DNA of 64,000 nucleotides from Paracoccus denitrificans (GTDB taxonomy: Bacteria > Pseudomonadota > Alphaproteobacteria > Rhodobacterales > Rhodobacteraceae): positions 202,951 through 266,950 of the forward strand of contig QFNE01000003.1 of the NCBI GenBank assembly GCA_003240735.1, read 5' to 3'. Under the pieces are notes generated by a model. That model did no database searches. It saw nothing but the letters and a program-made list of their open reading frames with translations, and was not told where the DNA came from. Shown here piece by piece: positions 7,480 to 15,768 of the stretch. Within the stretch, counting starts at the first letter, position 1. Each line of letters begins with the position of its first letter. Position numbers and translations under genes: made by a program.

Positions 7480-8733
7480 GTGGACACGATCTTCGCCGAA
7501 GCGACGCCGCCCGGCCGGGGCGGCATTTCGGTCGTTCGCCTAAGCGGACCGGATGCGCGTCGCATTGGCGAAGATCTAGCTGGGCCGCTGCCGACACCTC
7601 GTCGTGCCGAACTGCGCAAGGTGGTAGATGACGGCGATCTGATCGACCAGGCGTTGGTTCTGCGGTTTGACGAGGGCGCGAGCTTCACCGGTGAGCAGGT
7701 GGTGGAGTTTCATCTGCATGGCGCGCCCGTCATTTCTCGTCGGGTGATGGCGGCCTGCGAACGTCGGGGCGCGCGCTTGGCGGAAGCCGGCGAATTCACA
7801 CAACGCGGATTTCTGAACGGGCAGATTGATCTGGCTCAAGCTGAAGGTTTGGCTGATCTGTTGGCCGCGGAAACCGAAAGCCAGCGCAAGTTGGCCATGC
7901 AGGTCGCTGGCGGTGATCTGAGTGCTTGGGCCGACGAGGTTCGCCGCAAACTGATACGCGCGGGTGCGCTGATCGAAGCATCGCTCGATTTCGCCGATGA
8001 GGAGATGCCGGAGGAAGTTCCGAGTGAAGTCTTCTCAATTCTGGATGACGTTCGAGATATGATGAACGCTCAGCTGGCGGGCTTTCCGGCAGCTGAACGG
8101 GTGCGGCAGGGGTTTGAGGTCGCACTGATAGGGCCTCCCAATGCGGGGAAGTCTTCGCTGCTTAATGCCATCGCGCAGCGCGATGTCGCACTGGTGACGG
8201 ATATTCCCGGCACAACGCGAGATGTTTTGGAGGTCAGCCTGGATTTGCGCGGACTGGCAGTCACTCTGCTGGATACAGCGGGATTGCGCGAGACGAGAGA
8301 TACGGTGGAGGGTCTCGGCATCGAACGCGCGAGAGAGCGTGCAGCTGCGGCCGATATCCGGCTTCACCTGTCTGAGGATGGCTTTATTGACCCGACGCTT
8401 TGGCAGGAGGGCGATATCGCGGTCCGCTCAAAGGCTGATATTGGAGACGGCGATGTGTCGTCCGCATCTGGTGTTGGAATCACTGAACTGTTGGAGCGCA
8501 TCTATCTTACGCTTTCGGAACGGGTGGCGGGAGCGGGCTTCGTCGCTCGCGAGCGACAAGCCGCAGGGCTCAGGAGTGCGTGCGCCTCACTTGACCAGGT
8601 TAATACCGCTCCGCCGGAGGTGTTGGCAGAACTCGTCAGGGCTGCGTCTTCAAGTTTACAACAGATGGTTGGCAGAATCGGCGTCGAAGATTACCTTGAC
8701 GAAGTCTTTTCATCATTCTGCGTCGGAAAGTGA
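7480..8733 (+). CDS. mnmE: tRNA modification GTPase MnmE
   Basis: 417 residues with a GTG start, preceded by GAGGGTG 7 bases after the rho stop. The N-terminal folate-binding domain begins 'DTIFAEATPPGRGGISVVRLSG'-like; the G domain inserts into the helical domain with P-loop 'GPPNAGKS' (218-225), 'DIPGTTRD' and 'DTAG'. The last residues FCVGK contain the conserved Cys414 near the C-terminus. With MnmG it installs the carboxymethylaminomethyl group at wobble uridine 34 of several tRNAs. Its stop overlaps the possible GTG start of mnmG, so the partner proteins are translated together. Confidence 0.96.
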   Translation: MDTIFAEATPPGRGGISVVRLSGPDARRIGEDLAGPLPTPRRAELRKVVDDGDLIDQALVLRFDEGASFTGEQVVEFHLHGAPVISRRVMAACERRGARLAEAGEFTQRGFLNGQIDLAQAEGLADLLAAETESQRKLAMQVAGGDLSAWADEVRRKLIRAGALIEASLDFADEEMPEEVPSEVFSILDDVRDMMNAQLAGFPAAERVRQGFEVALIGPPNAGKSSLLNAIAQRDVALVTDIPGTTRDVLEVSLDLRGLAVTLLDTAGLRETRDTVEGLGIERARERAAAADIRLHLSEDGFIDPTLWQEGDIAVRSKADIGDGDVSSASGVGITELLERIYLTLSERVAGAGFVARERQAAGLRSACASLDQVNTAPPEVLAELVRAASSSLQQMVGRIGVEDYLDEVFSSFCVGK

Positions 8734-10601
8734 TGTTTCACGTGAAGCAAGATTTTGACGTCGTTGTCGTCGGGGGCGGGCATGCCGGCCTTGAGGCAGC
8801 CTGCGCAGCGGCGCGGATGGGCTGCAGTACAGTGCTGGTCACGATGAAGCGCTCTGACATCGGGACGATGTCGTGCAATCCGGCGATTGGTGGACTGGGT
8901 AAAGGCCATTTGGTCCGAGAGGTTGACGCGCTGGATGGCGTCATGGGGCGGATTGCGGACGCAGCGGGAATACAATTCCGCCTGCTAAACCGGCGAAAGG
9001 GGCCAGCAGTTCAGGGTCCACGCGCACAGGCAGACCGCAACCTGTACAGGGCGGCTGCGTCACGAGTAGCGCAAAACCAGAAAAATCTGACTATTGTTCT
9101 ATCCGAAGTGGTCGGCCTGCAGATGCTAGGCGGGTCAGTTGACGGCGTAACACTCGCTGATGGCCGGACACTGACCGCGAAGTCCGTTGTCATAACGACC
9201 GGCACATTCTTGAACGGTCTGATCCACATCGGCGAGGAGACCAGAGCCTCCGGGCGCTGGGGAGATGATCGCGCGTCCAGTCTGGCCGCGGACCTTTATG
9301 GGTTAAACTTGCCAATGGGACGGCTAAAGACTGGAACGCCCCCTCGACTGGCGCGAGGTTCAATCGACTGGGACGCGCTTGATCAGCAACATGGCGACGA
9401 TCACCCGGTCATGTTTTCATATCTCAGCGATGCCCCTACCGCGCCGCAGGTGTCGTGTGCTATTACCCACACCAACGAAGCCACGCATCAGATCATCACC
9501 GACAATTTGGCTCGTTCGGCCATGTACGGTGGTCGTATCGATGGCGTCGGTCCCCGTTATTGTCCGTCGATCGAAGACAAGGTTGTTCGGTTCGCCGATA
9601 AAACGTCCCACCAAATTTTCCTTGAACCTGAAGGTCACGACAGCGATGTCGTCTATCCGAATGGGATCTCTACTTCGCTACCGCTAGAGGTTCAGGTCAG
9701 GTACGTTCACAGCATTCGAGGATTGGAGAATGCCGAAATCCTGCAGCCCGGCTACGCGGTCGAGTACGATTATGTGGACCCACGGGCGCTATCACCCACG
9801 CTTTCGGTAAAGTCGGTTCCGAATCTCTATCTCGCTGGCCAGATAAATGGCACGACAGGTTACGAAGAAGCTGCTGCACAAGGGCTTGTTGCCGGTGCGA
9901 ACGCAGCGGCGTCGGCGTTGGGAAGGCCCGAGATCGTATTTTCCCGCACTGACAGTTACATCGGCGTGATGATCGACGATCTCATTTCCAGAGGAGTGAC
10001 AGAGCCGTATCGAATGTTTACCTCCCGTGCCGAGTTCAGGCTTTCGCTTCGCGCGGATAATGCCGACCAGCGGTTGACGCGCTTTGGTTCAGAGCGAGGG
10101 CTGGTCGAGTCAGAACGATCCCGTGCGTTTGCAGAAAAGATGCGCCGATACGTCCAGGCGCGTGATATCCTCTCGGGCTCCAAGTTCACTCCGAAGGAAC
10201 TTAGCGCAGTTGGTTTTGATGTTCGGCAAGATGGGCAACGCCGCGACGCGTTTACTCTGCTGGGGCAGAACACCCCGACCGACGTGCTGGCAAAGTTGGT
10301 GCCGGAAATCGTCGTGGTTGATGACGCCACCCTGAATCAACTCCGGAATGACGCACTTTATGCGCAATACACTGACCGCCAGGCGAGAGACGCGCAAACG
10401 CTGCGAAGTGAAGAAGCTCATGTCATTCCCGACGAATTTGACTACCAAGGCATCAGCGGCTTGTCTTCGGAACTGACACTTAAGCTGCAAGCCCAGCGTC
10501 CGGCGACGATTGCCCATGCCTCGCGGATAGAGGGAATGACGCCAGCAGCGTTGACACTAATACTGGCGAACCTGCGCGCAAAGGTGCGTCGTTCGGCATG
10601 A
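8733..10601 (+). CDS. mnmG: tRNA uridine-34 5-carboxymethylaminomethyl modification enzyme MnmG
   Basis: 622 residues from the ATG at 8733; an overlapping GTG at 8730 would add one residue. The FAD-binding fold 'VVVVGGGHAGLEAA' starts at residue 10, and the C-terminal helical domain that docks MnmE is complete. It works with MnmE on tRNA wobble uridines using FAD and NADH. A 16-base parS-like site overlaps the first five codons, so the amino acids Phe-His-Val-Lys there may be set by ParB binding rather than enzyme function. The gene's base composition is visibly less GC-rich than genes further away. Confidence 0.96.
   Translation: MFHVKQDFDVVVVGGGHAGLEAACAAARMGCSTVLVTMKRSDIGTMSCNPAIGGLGKGHLVREVDALDGVMGRIADAAGIQFRLLNRRKGPAVQGPRAQADRNLYRAAASRVAQNQKNLTIVLSEVVGLQMLGGSVDGVTLADGRTLTAKSVVITTGTFLNGLIHIGEETRASGRWGDDRASSLAADLYGLNLPMGRLKTGTPPRLARGSIDWDALDQQHGDDHPVMFSYLSDAPTAPQVSCAITHTNEATHQIITDNLARSAMYGGRIDGVGPRYCPSIEDKVVRFADKTSHQIFLEPEGHDSDVVYPNGISTSLPLEVQVRYVHSIRGLENAEILQPGYAVEYDYVDPRALSPTLSVKSVPNLYLAGQINGTTGYEEAAAQGLVAGANAAASALGRPEIVFSRTDSYIGVMIDDLISRGVTEPYRMFTSRAEFRLSLRADNADQRLTRFGSERGLVESERSRAFAEKMRRYVQARDILSGSKFTPKELSAVGFDVRQDGQRRDAFTLLGQNTPTDVLAKLVPEIVVVDDATLNQLRNDALYAQYTDRQARDAQTLRSEEAHVIPDEFDYQGISGLSSELTLKLQAQRPATIAHASRIEGMTPAALTLILANLRAKVRRSA
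8734..8749. other. parS: parS-like ParB binding site 1
   Basis: TGTTTCACGTGAAGCA differs at one base from the widely conserved parS TGTTTCACGTGAAACA. It lies on the first codons of mnmG, 3.2 kb before parB. Confidence 0.85.
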
Positions 10602-11173
10602 TTGCTTCACGTGAAGCAGCACTAAGCGTCTATATCGCTTTGATACGTAAATGGAATCCGGCGATAAATCTCGTGTCGCCGAACACTCTCCACGAAATCG
10701 CAGACCGTCATATTGCTGACAGCGTACAATTGGCAGAGATCGCGGTCGCCGCGGGGAGTTGGTTGGATATAGGCAGTGGTGGTGGACTGCCGGGTATTCC
10801 GCTTGCCATTTGTCAGCCGGCTCGTCGTGTCACCCTGCTTGACAGTGACAAGCGCAAGGTCACCTTCCTTCGGACCTGTATTCGAGAGTTGGAGCTGACG
10901 AACGCCGTCGCCATTTCTGCTCGGATCGAAGAATGTCCACCGGCTAACGTGCGCCACGTCAGCGCACGCGCGCTTGCCCCCTTGCCGACCCTTGTGCCAT
11001 ATGTCGTAAGGCACCTTGCAACTGGTGGGACAGCTTGGTTGATGAAGGGCCAGAATTGGCGTGAAGAGGTCGCCGCTGTCGCAGATCAGTGGAAATTTGA
11101 GTTGACTGTGCACCCGAGCCGAACGGATCCTGCCGCCGCTATCCTTGAGTTGAACGATATTCGACATGCCTGA
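10598..11173 (+). CDS. rsmG: 16S rRNA (guanine-527-N7)-methyltransferase
   Basis: 191 residues. The SAM-binding motif is 'LDIGSGGGLPGIPLA', and the 'NLVSPNTLHEIADRHIADS' segment before it is typical of RsmG (GidB). It methylates G527 of 16S rRNA in the 530 loop; loss gives low-level streptomycin resistance in other bacteria. The ATG overlaps the mnmG stop as ATGA and the 3' end overlaps parA by 8 bases. A perfect palindromic parS-like site covers codons 2 to 7. Confidence 0.95.
   Translation: MIASREAALSVYIALIRKWNPAINLVSPNTLHEIADRHIADSVQLAEIAVAAGSWLDIGSGGGLPGIPLAICQPARRVTLLDSDKRKVTFLRTCIRELELTNAVAISARIEECPPANVRHVSARALAPLPTLVPYVVRHLATGGTAWLMKGQNWREEVAAVADQWKFELTVHPSRTDPAAAILELNDIRHA
10603..10618. 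other. parS: parS-like ParB binding site 2
   Basis: TGCTTCACGTGAAGCA, a perfect 16-base palindrome. It shares the CTTCAC... core with site 1 and sits 1.87 kb downstream of it, again over the start of a gene (rsmG). Confidence 0.85.
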
Positions 11174-11957
11174 ACCCCGTATCATCGCGATTGCCAATCA
11201 AAAAGGTGGTGTCGGTAAGACGACCACAACCATCAACCTCGGTGCTGCTTTGGCCGATCGCGGTGTGCGGACATTACTGATCGATCTTGACCCCCAAGGG
11301 AACGCATCGACGGGTCTGGGCGTGCCTGCCGATGATCGAGATGTCACCAGCTATGATTTGTTGATGGGTGATGCGACGGTCGCGGATGCCGCTCATCCGA
11401 CTGGTGTCGCGAACCTGTCGATTGTGCCTGCCACATCTGACCTGTCATCTGCCGATATCGATCTGTCGACACAAGACGCACGCACCTTACGACTTCGGCG
11501 CGCGTTGAGCGATGCAGACGCAGATATTGTCCTGATCGACTGTCCCCCTGCGCTGGGCCTTCTGACACTGAATGCAATGGTTGCGGCAGAGAGTGTCTTG
11601 GTTCCTCTACAGGCCGAGTTCTTTGCTCTCGAGGGGCTGTCGCAGCTGATGCTGACCGTGAGAGAGGTGCGCCAGGTCAATAAGGACCTACGATACGAAG
11701 GCGTCTTGCTGACGATGGTTGACGGTCGAAATAATCTGTCCCAGCAAGTTGAGGCTGACGCTCGCAAAGAACTTGGTGACATGGTTTTCAAAACGGTGAT
11801 TCCGCGGAACGTCAGGGTCTCTGAATCGCCGTCCCACGCCAAAGCAGTCATTCACTATGATCCAGCGTCAAAGGGCAGCCAGGCCTATCTAGCGCTCGCC
11901 GACGAGATACTGGCCCGCCACAGGAAAAACGTCCGGGGGAAGCATGTCAAAAACTGA
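11166..11957 (+). CDS. parA: Chromosome-partitioning ATPase ParA
   Basis: 263 residues. Deviant Walker A 'KGGVGKTT' lies at residues 13-20, with 'LIDLDPQGNAS' after it and 'VLIDCPPALGLL' as the later nucleotide-binding motif. ParA forms ATP-dependent dimers on the nucleoid and moves ParB-parS complexes, segregating the replicated origins. It overlaps rsmG by 8 bases and parB by 14 bases. The absence of a DNA-binding N-terminal extension marks it as the chromosomal type. Confidence 0.97.
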   Translation: MPEPRIIAIANQKGGVGKTTTTINLGAALADRGVRTLLIDLDPQGNASTGLGVPADDRDVTSYDLLMGDATVADAAHPTGVANLSIVPATSDLSSADIDLSTQDARTLRLRRALSDADADIVLIDCPPALGLLTLNAMVAAESVLVPLQAEFFALEGLSQLMLTVREVRQVNKDLRYEGVLLTMVDGRNNLSQQVEADARKELGDMVFKTVIPRNVRVSESPSHAKAVIHYDPASKGSQAYLALADEILARHRKNVRGKHVKN

Positions 11958-12813
11958 AAAGCGCAGTCTTGGTCGTGGTCTTTCGGCGCTGATGGGCGAC
12001 GTGTCTGTGGGCGTGAGCGTAACTGACACAGCCGTTCAGCATCTGCCGATCGAACAGATCACGCCAAACCCTGACCAGCCCCGTCGTGACTTTGCACCAG
12101 AGGCATTGGCTGAACTTTCACAGTCACTCAAACGTCAGGGCGTTCTGCAGCCTCTCCTCGTTCGACGCCATCCAGAGGATCGCGATCTGTACCAGATCGT
12201 CGCGGGCGAACGCCGCTGGCGTGCAGCTCAAATCGCGCAACTACATGAATTGCCGGTTATTATTCGCGATTTGACGGATGCAGAGGTTCTGGAATTTGCT
12301 CTGATCGAAAACATTCAGCGTGCGGACCTGAATGCTGTTGAAGAAGCCTCATCCTACCGTCAGCTGATGGACCGTTTCGGCCACACGCAGGAACAGCTGG
12401 CCGAAGTCGTCAACAAAAGTCGCAGCCACATTTCGAACGTCCTGCGCCTTTTGAACCTGCCTGAGGCGGTTCTTCTGCTCGTCCGCGAAGGCAAGCTGTC
12501 CGCCGGTCACGCGCGTGCGCTGATCACCAGCCCCGATCCTCTGGCCTTGGCGCGCCGCGTCGTGGAGCGTGGCCTGTCCGTCCGAGAGACGGAGCAGTTG
12601 GTCCGCGACCAGCTGTCCCGCCCACAAACCACCGAACGACGGTCCAAGGGCGAAAAGGACGCGGATACCCGGGCCTTGGAGGGTGATCTGACGGCGCACC
12701 TCAAGATGCGCGTGCGGATCGATCATCAGGGACAGGATGGCGGTCGTCTGACCGTGGCCTACAAGGATTTGGATCAGCTCGACCGGCTGTGTCAGATCCT
12801 CGCCGGTACCTGA
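11944..12813 (+). CDS. parB: Chromosome-partitioning CTPase/DNA-binding protein ParB
   Basis: 289 residues. The N-terminal ParA-interacting peptide 'KRSLGRGLSALMG' is intact, the CTP-binding motif 'GERRWRA' is at residues 88-94, 'ENIQRADLN' follows near 120, and a central helix-turn-helix and C-terminal dimerisation region complete the protein. ParB loads at parS and slides as a CTP-closed clamp to build the partition complex. Its two likely targets are inside this operon at 8734 and 10603. It converges with hemW with only 4 bases between stops. Confidence 0.97.
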   Translation: MSKTEKRSLGRGLSALMGDVSVGVSVTDTAVQHLPIEQITPNPDQPRRDFAPEALAELSQSLKRQGVLQPLLVRRHPEDRDLYQIVAGERRWRAAQIAQLHELPVIIRDLTDAEVLEFALIENIQRADLNAVEEASSYRQLMDRFGHTQEQLAEVVNKSRSHISNVLRLLNLPEAVLLLVREGKLSAGHARALITSPDPLALARRVVERGLSVRETEQLVRDQLSRPQTTERRSKGEKDADTRALEGDLTAHLKMRVRIDHQGQDGGRLTVAYKDLDQLDRLCQILAGT

Positions 12814-12817
12814 TCCG

Positions 12818-14026
12818 TCAGGGCGCCAGTTCCCGCAGAATCGCGTTCAGGACGGGGCGCCCTTTGGTCGTCACGCGCAGGATGTGCCCTTGACGCTCGA
12901 TCATCCCCAAGTCCGTCAGGTCGTTCATCGCGGACGGCGTAAGATCCTGACCAGCCGACCGACCAAAGCGCCGCACATCGATCCCCTCGGACAGCCGCAG
13001 CCCCATCAGCAGCAGCTCCAGCGCGCGCTCAGCGTCAGGGACGACTTCCGTGGGCAACTCTCCATTGCCGACCCTCTCGACAGCCTCCAGCCACGCTCCA
13101 GGTGCGTGTACGGCCTCGGTCGCCAGGCGGCGACCCTCAAGCGTCAGGCGTCCATGAGCACCTGGGCCAACTGCTGCCCAGTCCCCTTGCCGCCAATAGA
13201 TCAGGTTGTGGCGGCTTTCAGCTTCAGCGGGTGCATGGTTCGACACCTCATAGGCGGGGAACCCGGCATCCGCACAAATATCCTGCGTTTCCAAATACAT
13301 ATCAGCCGCGTCGTCGTCCGCTGGCAGATCGCGAAGCTTTCCGGCTTCGTGCCGTGCACCAAACGCAGTCCCCGGCTCGATCGTCAGTTGATAGATCGAC
13401 AGATGATCCACAGCCATCGACAGCGCTTCGGTCAGTTCTGCGCGCCACGCCTCTCGCGTCTGCCCTTGGCGGGCGTAGATCAGGTCGAAACTCACACGAG
13501 CAAAGCTGTCCCGCGCGATATCGAATGCCGCGCGCGCTTCGGCCGCCGAATGCATTCGTCCCAACCGCCGCAGGTCAGGATCGTTTAGCGCCTGAATCCC
13601 CATCGACAGCCGATTGACCCCGGCGTCCGCATAGCCCCGGAACCGGCCCGCCTCCACGCTCGTCGGGTTCGCCTCCAGCGTGATCTCGATGTCGTTCGAA
13701 AAGCCCCAGGCACCCCGCGCCGCGTCGATGACCGCCGCCACCGTTTCGGGCGCCATCAGCGAGGGTGTGCCCCCACCGAAGAAGATACTGTTCAGGATGC
13801 GCGGGCCCGTCAGATCGGCCTGCCTTGCGATCTCCTGCGTCAGCGCGGCGGCCCAGCGGGACTGGTCGACACCGCTGACGACATGACTGTTGAAATCGCA
13901 GTACGGGCACTTCGCGGCGCAGAACGGCCAGTGCACATACAATCCGAACCCGCCGACTCGCCAGTCGTCGTCAACCGGGGGTAGAACAGGTTCGAACGTA
14001 TCGTGAACGGTCCAGTTCACATTCAT
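12818..14026 (-). CDS. hemW: Radical SAM haem chaperone HemW (HemN-like)
   Basis: 402 residues. The 4Fe-4S/SAM motif has Cys36, Cys40 and Cys43 ('CAAKCPYCDFNSH'), and 'SRHNLIYWRQGDWAAVGPGAHG' carries the HNxxYW signature that separates HemW from the true oxygen-independent coproporphyrinogen oxidase HemN. HemW binds haem and delivers it to target proteins; it is often misnamed as a coproporphyrinogen oxidase. The ATG at 14026 overlaps the stop of the RidA-family gene by 4 bases, closing the rph-rdgB-ridA-hemW unit. Confidence 0.92.
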   Translation of the reverse strand: MNVNWTVHDTFEPVLPPVDDDWRVGGFGLYVHWPFCAAKCPYCDFNSHVVSGVDQSRWAAALTQEIARQADLTGPRILNSIFFGGGTPSLMAPETVAAVIDAARGAWGFSNDIEITLEANPTSVEAGRFRGYADAGVNRLSMGIQALNDPDLRRLGRMHSAAEARAAFDIARDSFARVSFDLIYARQGQTREAWRAELTEALSMAVDHLSIYQLTIEPGTAFGARHEAGKLRDLPADDDAADMYLETQDICADAGFPAYEVSNHAPAEAESRHNLIYWRQGDWAAVGPGAHGRLTLEGRRLATEAVHAPGAWLEAVERVGNGELPTEVVPDAERALELLLMGLRLSEGIDVRRFGRSAGQDLTPSAMNDLTDLGMIERQGHILRVTTKGRPVLNAILRELAP

Positions 14027-14397
14027 TCCTTCAGCGCGGTGACCTCGATCTCGACCAGCATTTCGGGACGGATGAGACCGGCAATCACCATCGTCGCGGC
14101 GGGCCGGATTTCGCCCAGATGCTCACCAAGAACCGGGACCAGCGTATCGACCAGCGCGGCGTCGGTCACGGTGTACTGGACCCGCACGACGTCGGCCAAC
14201 TCGAACCCGCCCTCATGCAGCGCCGCTGCGATGGTGGCAAAGCAGTTGCGCGCCTGATCCGCGATCCCGGCGGGCATCGTCATCGTAGCATAGTCGTATC
14301 CCGTCACACCGGACACGAAACACCACGGTCCTTTGACTACGGCACGGCTGTAGCCCATGGTCGTCTCGAAAGCGGAACCCGTTGAAATCCTACGCAA
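14023..14397 (-). CDS. RidA family protein (enamine/imine deaminase-like)
   Basis: 124 residues. The Rid fold is recognisable from 'FVSGVTGYDYATMTMPAGIADQA' style segments and from Arg98 in 'EIRPAATMV', the carboxylate-binding residue needed for deaminase activity. RidA-type proteins hydrolyse reactive 2-aminoacrylate released by PLP enzymes. The sequence is closer to the RidA-like subgroups (YjgH/Rid4-7) than to strict RidA, so substrate is uncertain. It overlaps rdgB by 8 bases and hemW by 4. Confidence 0.85.
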   Translation of the reverse strand: MRRISTGSAFETTMGYSRAVVKGPWCFVSGVTGYDYATMTMPAGIADQARNCFATIAAALHEGGFELADVVRVQYTVTDAALVDTLVPVLGEHLGEIRPAATMVIAGLIRPEMLVEIEVTALKE

Positions 14398-14995
14398 AAA
14401 TCGTCTCCAATTTGCGGAACGCGTCAGCGCGGTGGCTGATCTTGTTCTTTTCCTCTGCCGTCATTTCGGCGAACGTCCGGTCGTGACCGTCAGGCACGAA
14501 GATCGGGTCATAGCCGTGACCTTGGGCGCCGCGCATCGGCCACACAAGATGCCCCGGCGCGGCCCCTTCGAAGATTTCCTCATGCCCGTCGGGCCACATC
14601 ACCAGAAACGTGCAACGGAATTGCGCGGTGCGCGGCTCGGGCACGCCCTTGTCGTTCAGCTCGGACCAGGTCCGCGTCATCGCCTGCACGAAGTCCCGTC
14701 CGGTCGGCGTTTCCGCCCAATCGGCGGTATAGACACCCGGTGCGCCGTTCAGGCCGTCCACGGTGATCCCGCTGTCATCGGCCAGAACCGGCAGCCCGGT
14801 GGCCTTCATCGCGGACAGCGCCTTGATCCGGGCATTTCCGACAAAGCTGTCCTCGGTTTCGTCAGGCTCCGGCAGGCCCATTTCGGCGGCACCCACGACC
14901 TCGATCCCGCGCGGCGCAAACAGCGCGCGCATCTCGTCCAGCTTGCCCGCGTTGTGCGTGGCGATCAGCAGACGCCGTTCGGTCAGCTTTCTCAT
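14390..14995 (-). CDS. rdgB: Non-canonical purine NTP pyrophosphatase (RdgB/HAM1)
   Basis: 201 residues, normal length. 'LLIATHNAGKLDEM' binds the triphosphate and 'VLADDSGITVDGLNGAPGVYTADWA' is the family signature with metal-binding acidic residues. The enzyme removes dITP, ITP and XTP from the nucleotide pool. It is translationally coupled to rph, whose stop it overlaps by 4 bases, an arrangement common in proteobacteria. Confidence 0.95.
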   Translation of the reverse strand: MRKLTERRLLIATHNAGKLDEMRALFAPRGIEVVGAAEMGLPEPDETEDSFVGNARIKALSAMKATGLPVLADDSGITVDGLNGAPGVYTADWAETPTGRDFVQAMTRTWSELNDKGVPEPRTAQFRCTFLVMWPDGHEEIFEGAAPGHLVWPMRGAQGHGYDPIFVPDGHDRTFAEMTAEEKNKISHRADAFRKLETIFA

Positions 14996-15705
14996 TGGGT
15001 GGCCTGCTTTTGCAGATCGACCAACTGCGCGATCCCGCCTTCAGCCAGATCCAGCAGCGTGTTCATCTCGTCCCGCGAAAAGGCGGCCCCCTCGGCCGAC
15101 ATCTGCACCTCGACCAGACGGCCCGCGCCGGTCATGATGAAGTTGCCGTCGGTTCCCGCCTCGCTGTCCTCGGCATAATCCAGATCCAGAACCGGCTGGC
15201 CTGCATAGATTCCGCAGGAAATCGCCGCCACATGGTCCAGTATCGGGTCGGATGTCACCAGCTTGGCCGCGATCAGCTTGTTCACCGCCAGCCGCAGTGC
15301 GACCCAGCCCCCGGTGATCGCCGCACAGCGCGTGCCGCCGTCCGCCTGAATAACGTCGCAATCGATGACGATCTGCCGCTCGCCCAGGGCCTGACGGTCG
15401 ATGCCAGCACGCAGCGCGCGACCGATCAGGCGTTGGATCTCGACCGTGCGTCCGCCCTGCTTGCCGCTGGCGGCCTCGCGGCGGTTGCGGGTGTTGGTGG
15501 CGCGCGGCAGCATGCCGTATTCCGCGGTGACCCAGCCCTGCCCGGTGCCCTTCAGAAACGGCGGTGGCCGATCCTCGATCGAGGCCGAGCACAGCACATG
15601 CGTGTCTCCACACCGGATCAGGCACGAGCCTTCGGCATGGCGCATCACGCCGGTTTCGATTGAAATCGGGCGAAGTTGATCTAGATTCCGGCCAGAGGGG
15701 CGCAT
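14992..15705 (-). CDS. rph: Ribonuclease PH
   Basis: 237 residues from the ATG at 15705. An in-frame ATG two codons earlier (15711) sits directly against the AAAGG ribosome site, whereas the one at 15705 has six bases of spacing, so the latter is chosen. 'SGRNLDQLRPISIETG' and 'GQGWVTAEYGMLPRAT' match the phosphorolytic exonuclease family, with the phosphate-binding 'RNRRE' segment. It trims tRNA 3' ends using phosphate. A much longer upstream frame runs antisense to hrcA and is not coding. It diverges from hrcA across 63 bases that must hold both promoters. Confidence 0.95.
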   Translation of the reverse strand: MRPSGRNLDQLRPISIETGVMRHAEGSCLIRCGDTHVLCSASIEDRPPPFLKGTGQGWVTAEYGMLPRATNTRNRREAASGKQGGRTVEIQRLIGRALRAGIDRQALGERQIVIDCDVIQADGGTRCAAITGGWVALRLAVNKLIAAKLVTSDPILDHVAAISCGIYAGQPVLDLDYAEDSEAGTDGNFIMTGAGRLVEVQMSAEGAAFSRDEMNTLLDLAEGGIAQLVDLQKQATQ

Positions 15706-15768
15706 GATCATCCTTTCAGGTCGTGTTTGCGCCAAATACAGGCCACCGCCCCGGAACCGCAACCTCAG

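Noticed and set aside
12818..14026. Oxygen-independent coproporphyrinogen III oxidase HemN
   Set aside because: The HNxxYW motif and gene context fit the haem chaperone HemW instead.
15706..15768. CIRCE operator before hrcA
   Set aside because: No TTAGCACTC inverted repeat is present in the rph-hrcA gap.
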